This document shows, piece by piece, positions 6,286 through 6,286 of a stretch of 6,286 nucleotides of DNA. The stretch is from Candidatus Glassiibacteriota bacterium. Lineage in GTDB: Bacteria; Gemmatimonadota; Glassbacteria; GWA2-58-10. The translations under genes and the position numbers were made by a program. The stretch covers positions 1 through 6,286 of the forward strand of contig JAUVUV010000135.1 in NCBI GenBank assembly GCA_030604975.1. The letters run 5' to 3'. The notes beneath the pieces are model-generated. The model made no database searches. It saw nothing but the letters and a program-made list of their open reading frames with translations, and was not told where the DNA came from. Every line of letters starts with the position of its first letter. Position 1 is the first letter of the stretch.

Positions 6286-6286
6286 C

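Larger units (their letters stand above)
5925..6286. other. Non-coding upstream region
   Basis: No credible gene is seen on either strand of this stretch of about 360 bases. The first part (to about 5990) is very AT-rich and includes a perfect small dyad GATTAA-TTTT-TTAATC (5959-5974). The middle (about 6000-6190) holds nothing I can name: no tRNA, CRISPR or riboswitch pattern. The last 100 bases contain the hairpins and repeats listed separately. The region seems to insulate the dcw operon from whatever lies to the right. Confidence 0.6.

Overview
The window is the 5' end of a dcw (division and cell wall) cluster. All genes are on the minus strand, so transcription runs from right to left. 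In transcription order they are mraZ (5810-5376), rsmH (5267-4314), an ftsL-like gene (4292-3927), a class B penicillin-binding protein of the FtsI type with a PASTA domain (3904-1829), an unrecognised membrane-anchored coiled-coil protein (1832-1152), and murF, which runs off the left edge (1149-1). The long open frames on the plus strand are antisense shadows of these genes.

The content indicates a Gram-negative-type bacterium that makes peptidoglycan. Three details lean towards the FCB side of the tree (Bacteroidetes, Gemmatimonadetes, Zixibacteria and similar): the PASTA domain on FtsI, the form of the RsmH motif before FQALRI, and a MurF with GLYN where many homologues have GRHN. This placement is an inference from remembered family features, not a measurement. 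Only the order and spacing of the genes are seen directly.

The genes cooperate in envelope growth and septation. MraZ is the cluster's own transcription regulator and RsmH methylates 16S rRNA. The FtsL-like protein and FtsI are divisome components, FtsI being the septal transpeptidase. MurF adds D-Ala-D-Ala to the peptidoglycan precursor. From rsmH to murF the genes are tightly packed (gaps of 21 and 22 nt, a 4-nt GTGA overlap, then 2 nt), which implies one mRNA and coupled translation. The mraZ-rsmH gap is much wider (108 nt) and AT-rich.

Upstream of mraZ there is a good sigma70-type promoter (TTGACA, 16 nt, TATATT). Just downstream of its -10 box lie three GTGG/GTGG/GTGT boxes at exactly 10-nt spacing, which fit a MraZ operator. 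Beyond about 5925 the sequence is AT-rich and non-coding to the right edge. The last 100 bases hold a probable minus-strand terminator, a second overlapping hairpin and a 30-bp-period direct repeat.

The most unusual point is the gene between ftsI and murF. In most dcw clusters murE occupies this slot; here murE is absent and the slot holds a short membrane protein that I cannot assign to a function. Otherwise this is a conserved housekeeping locus, and I see no defence, mobile or other clearly novel system.
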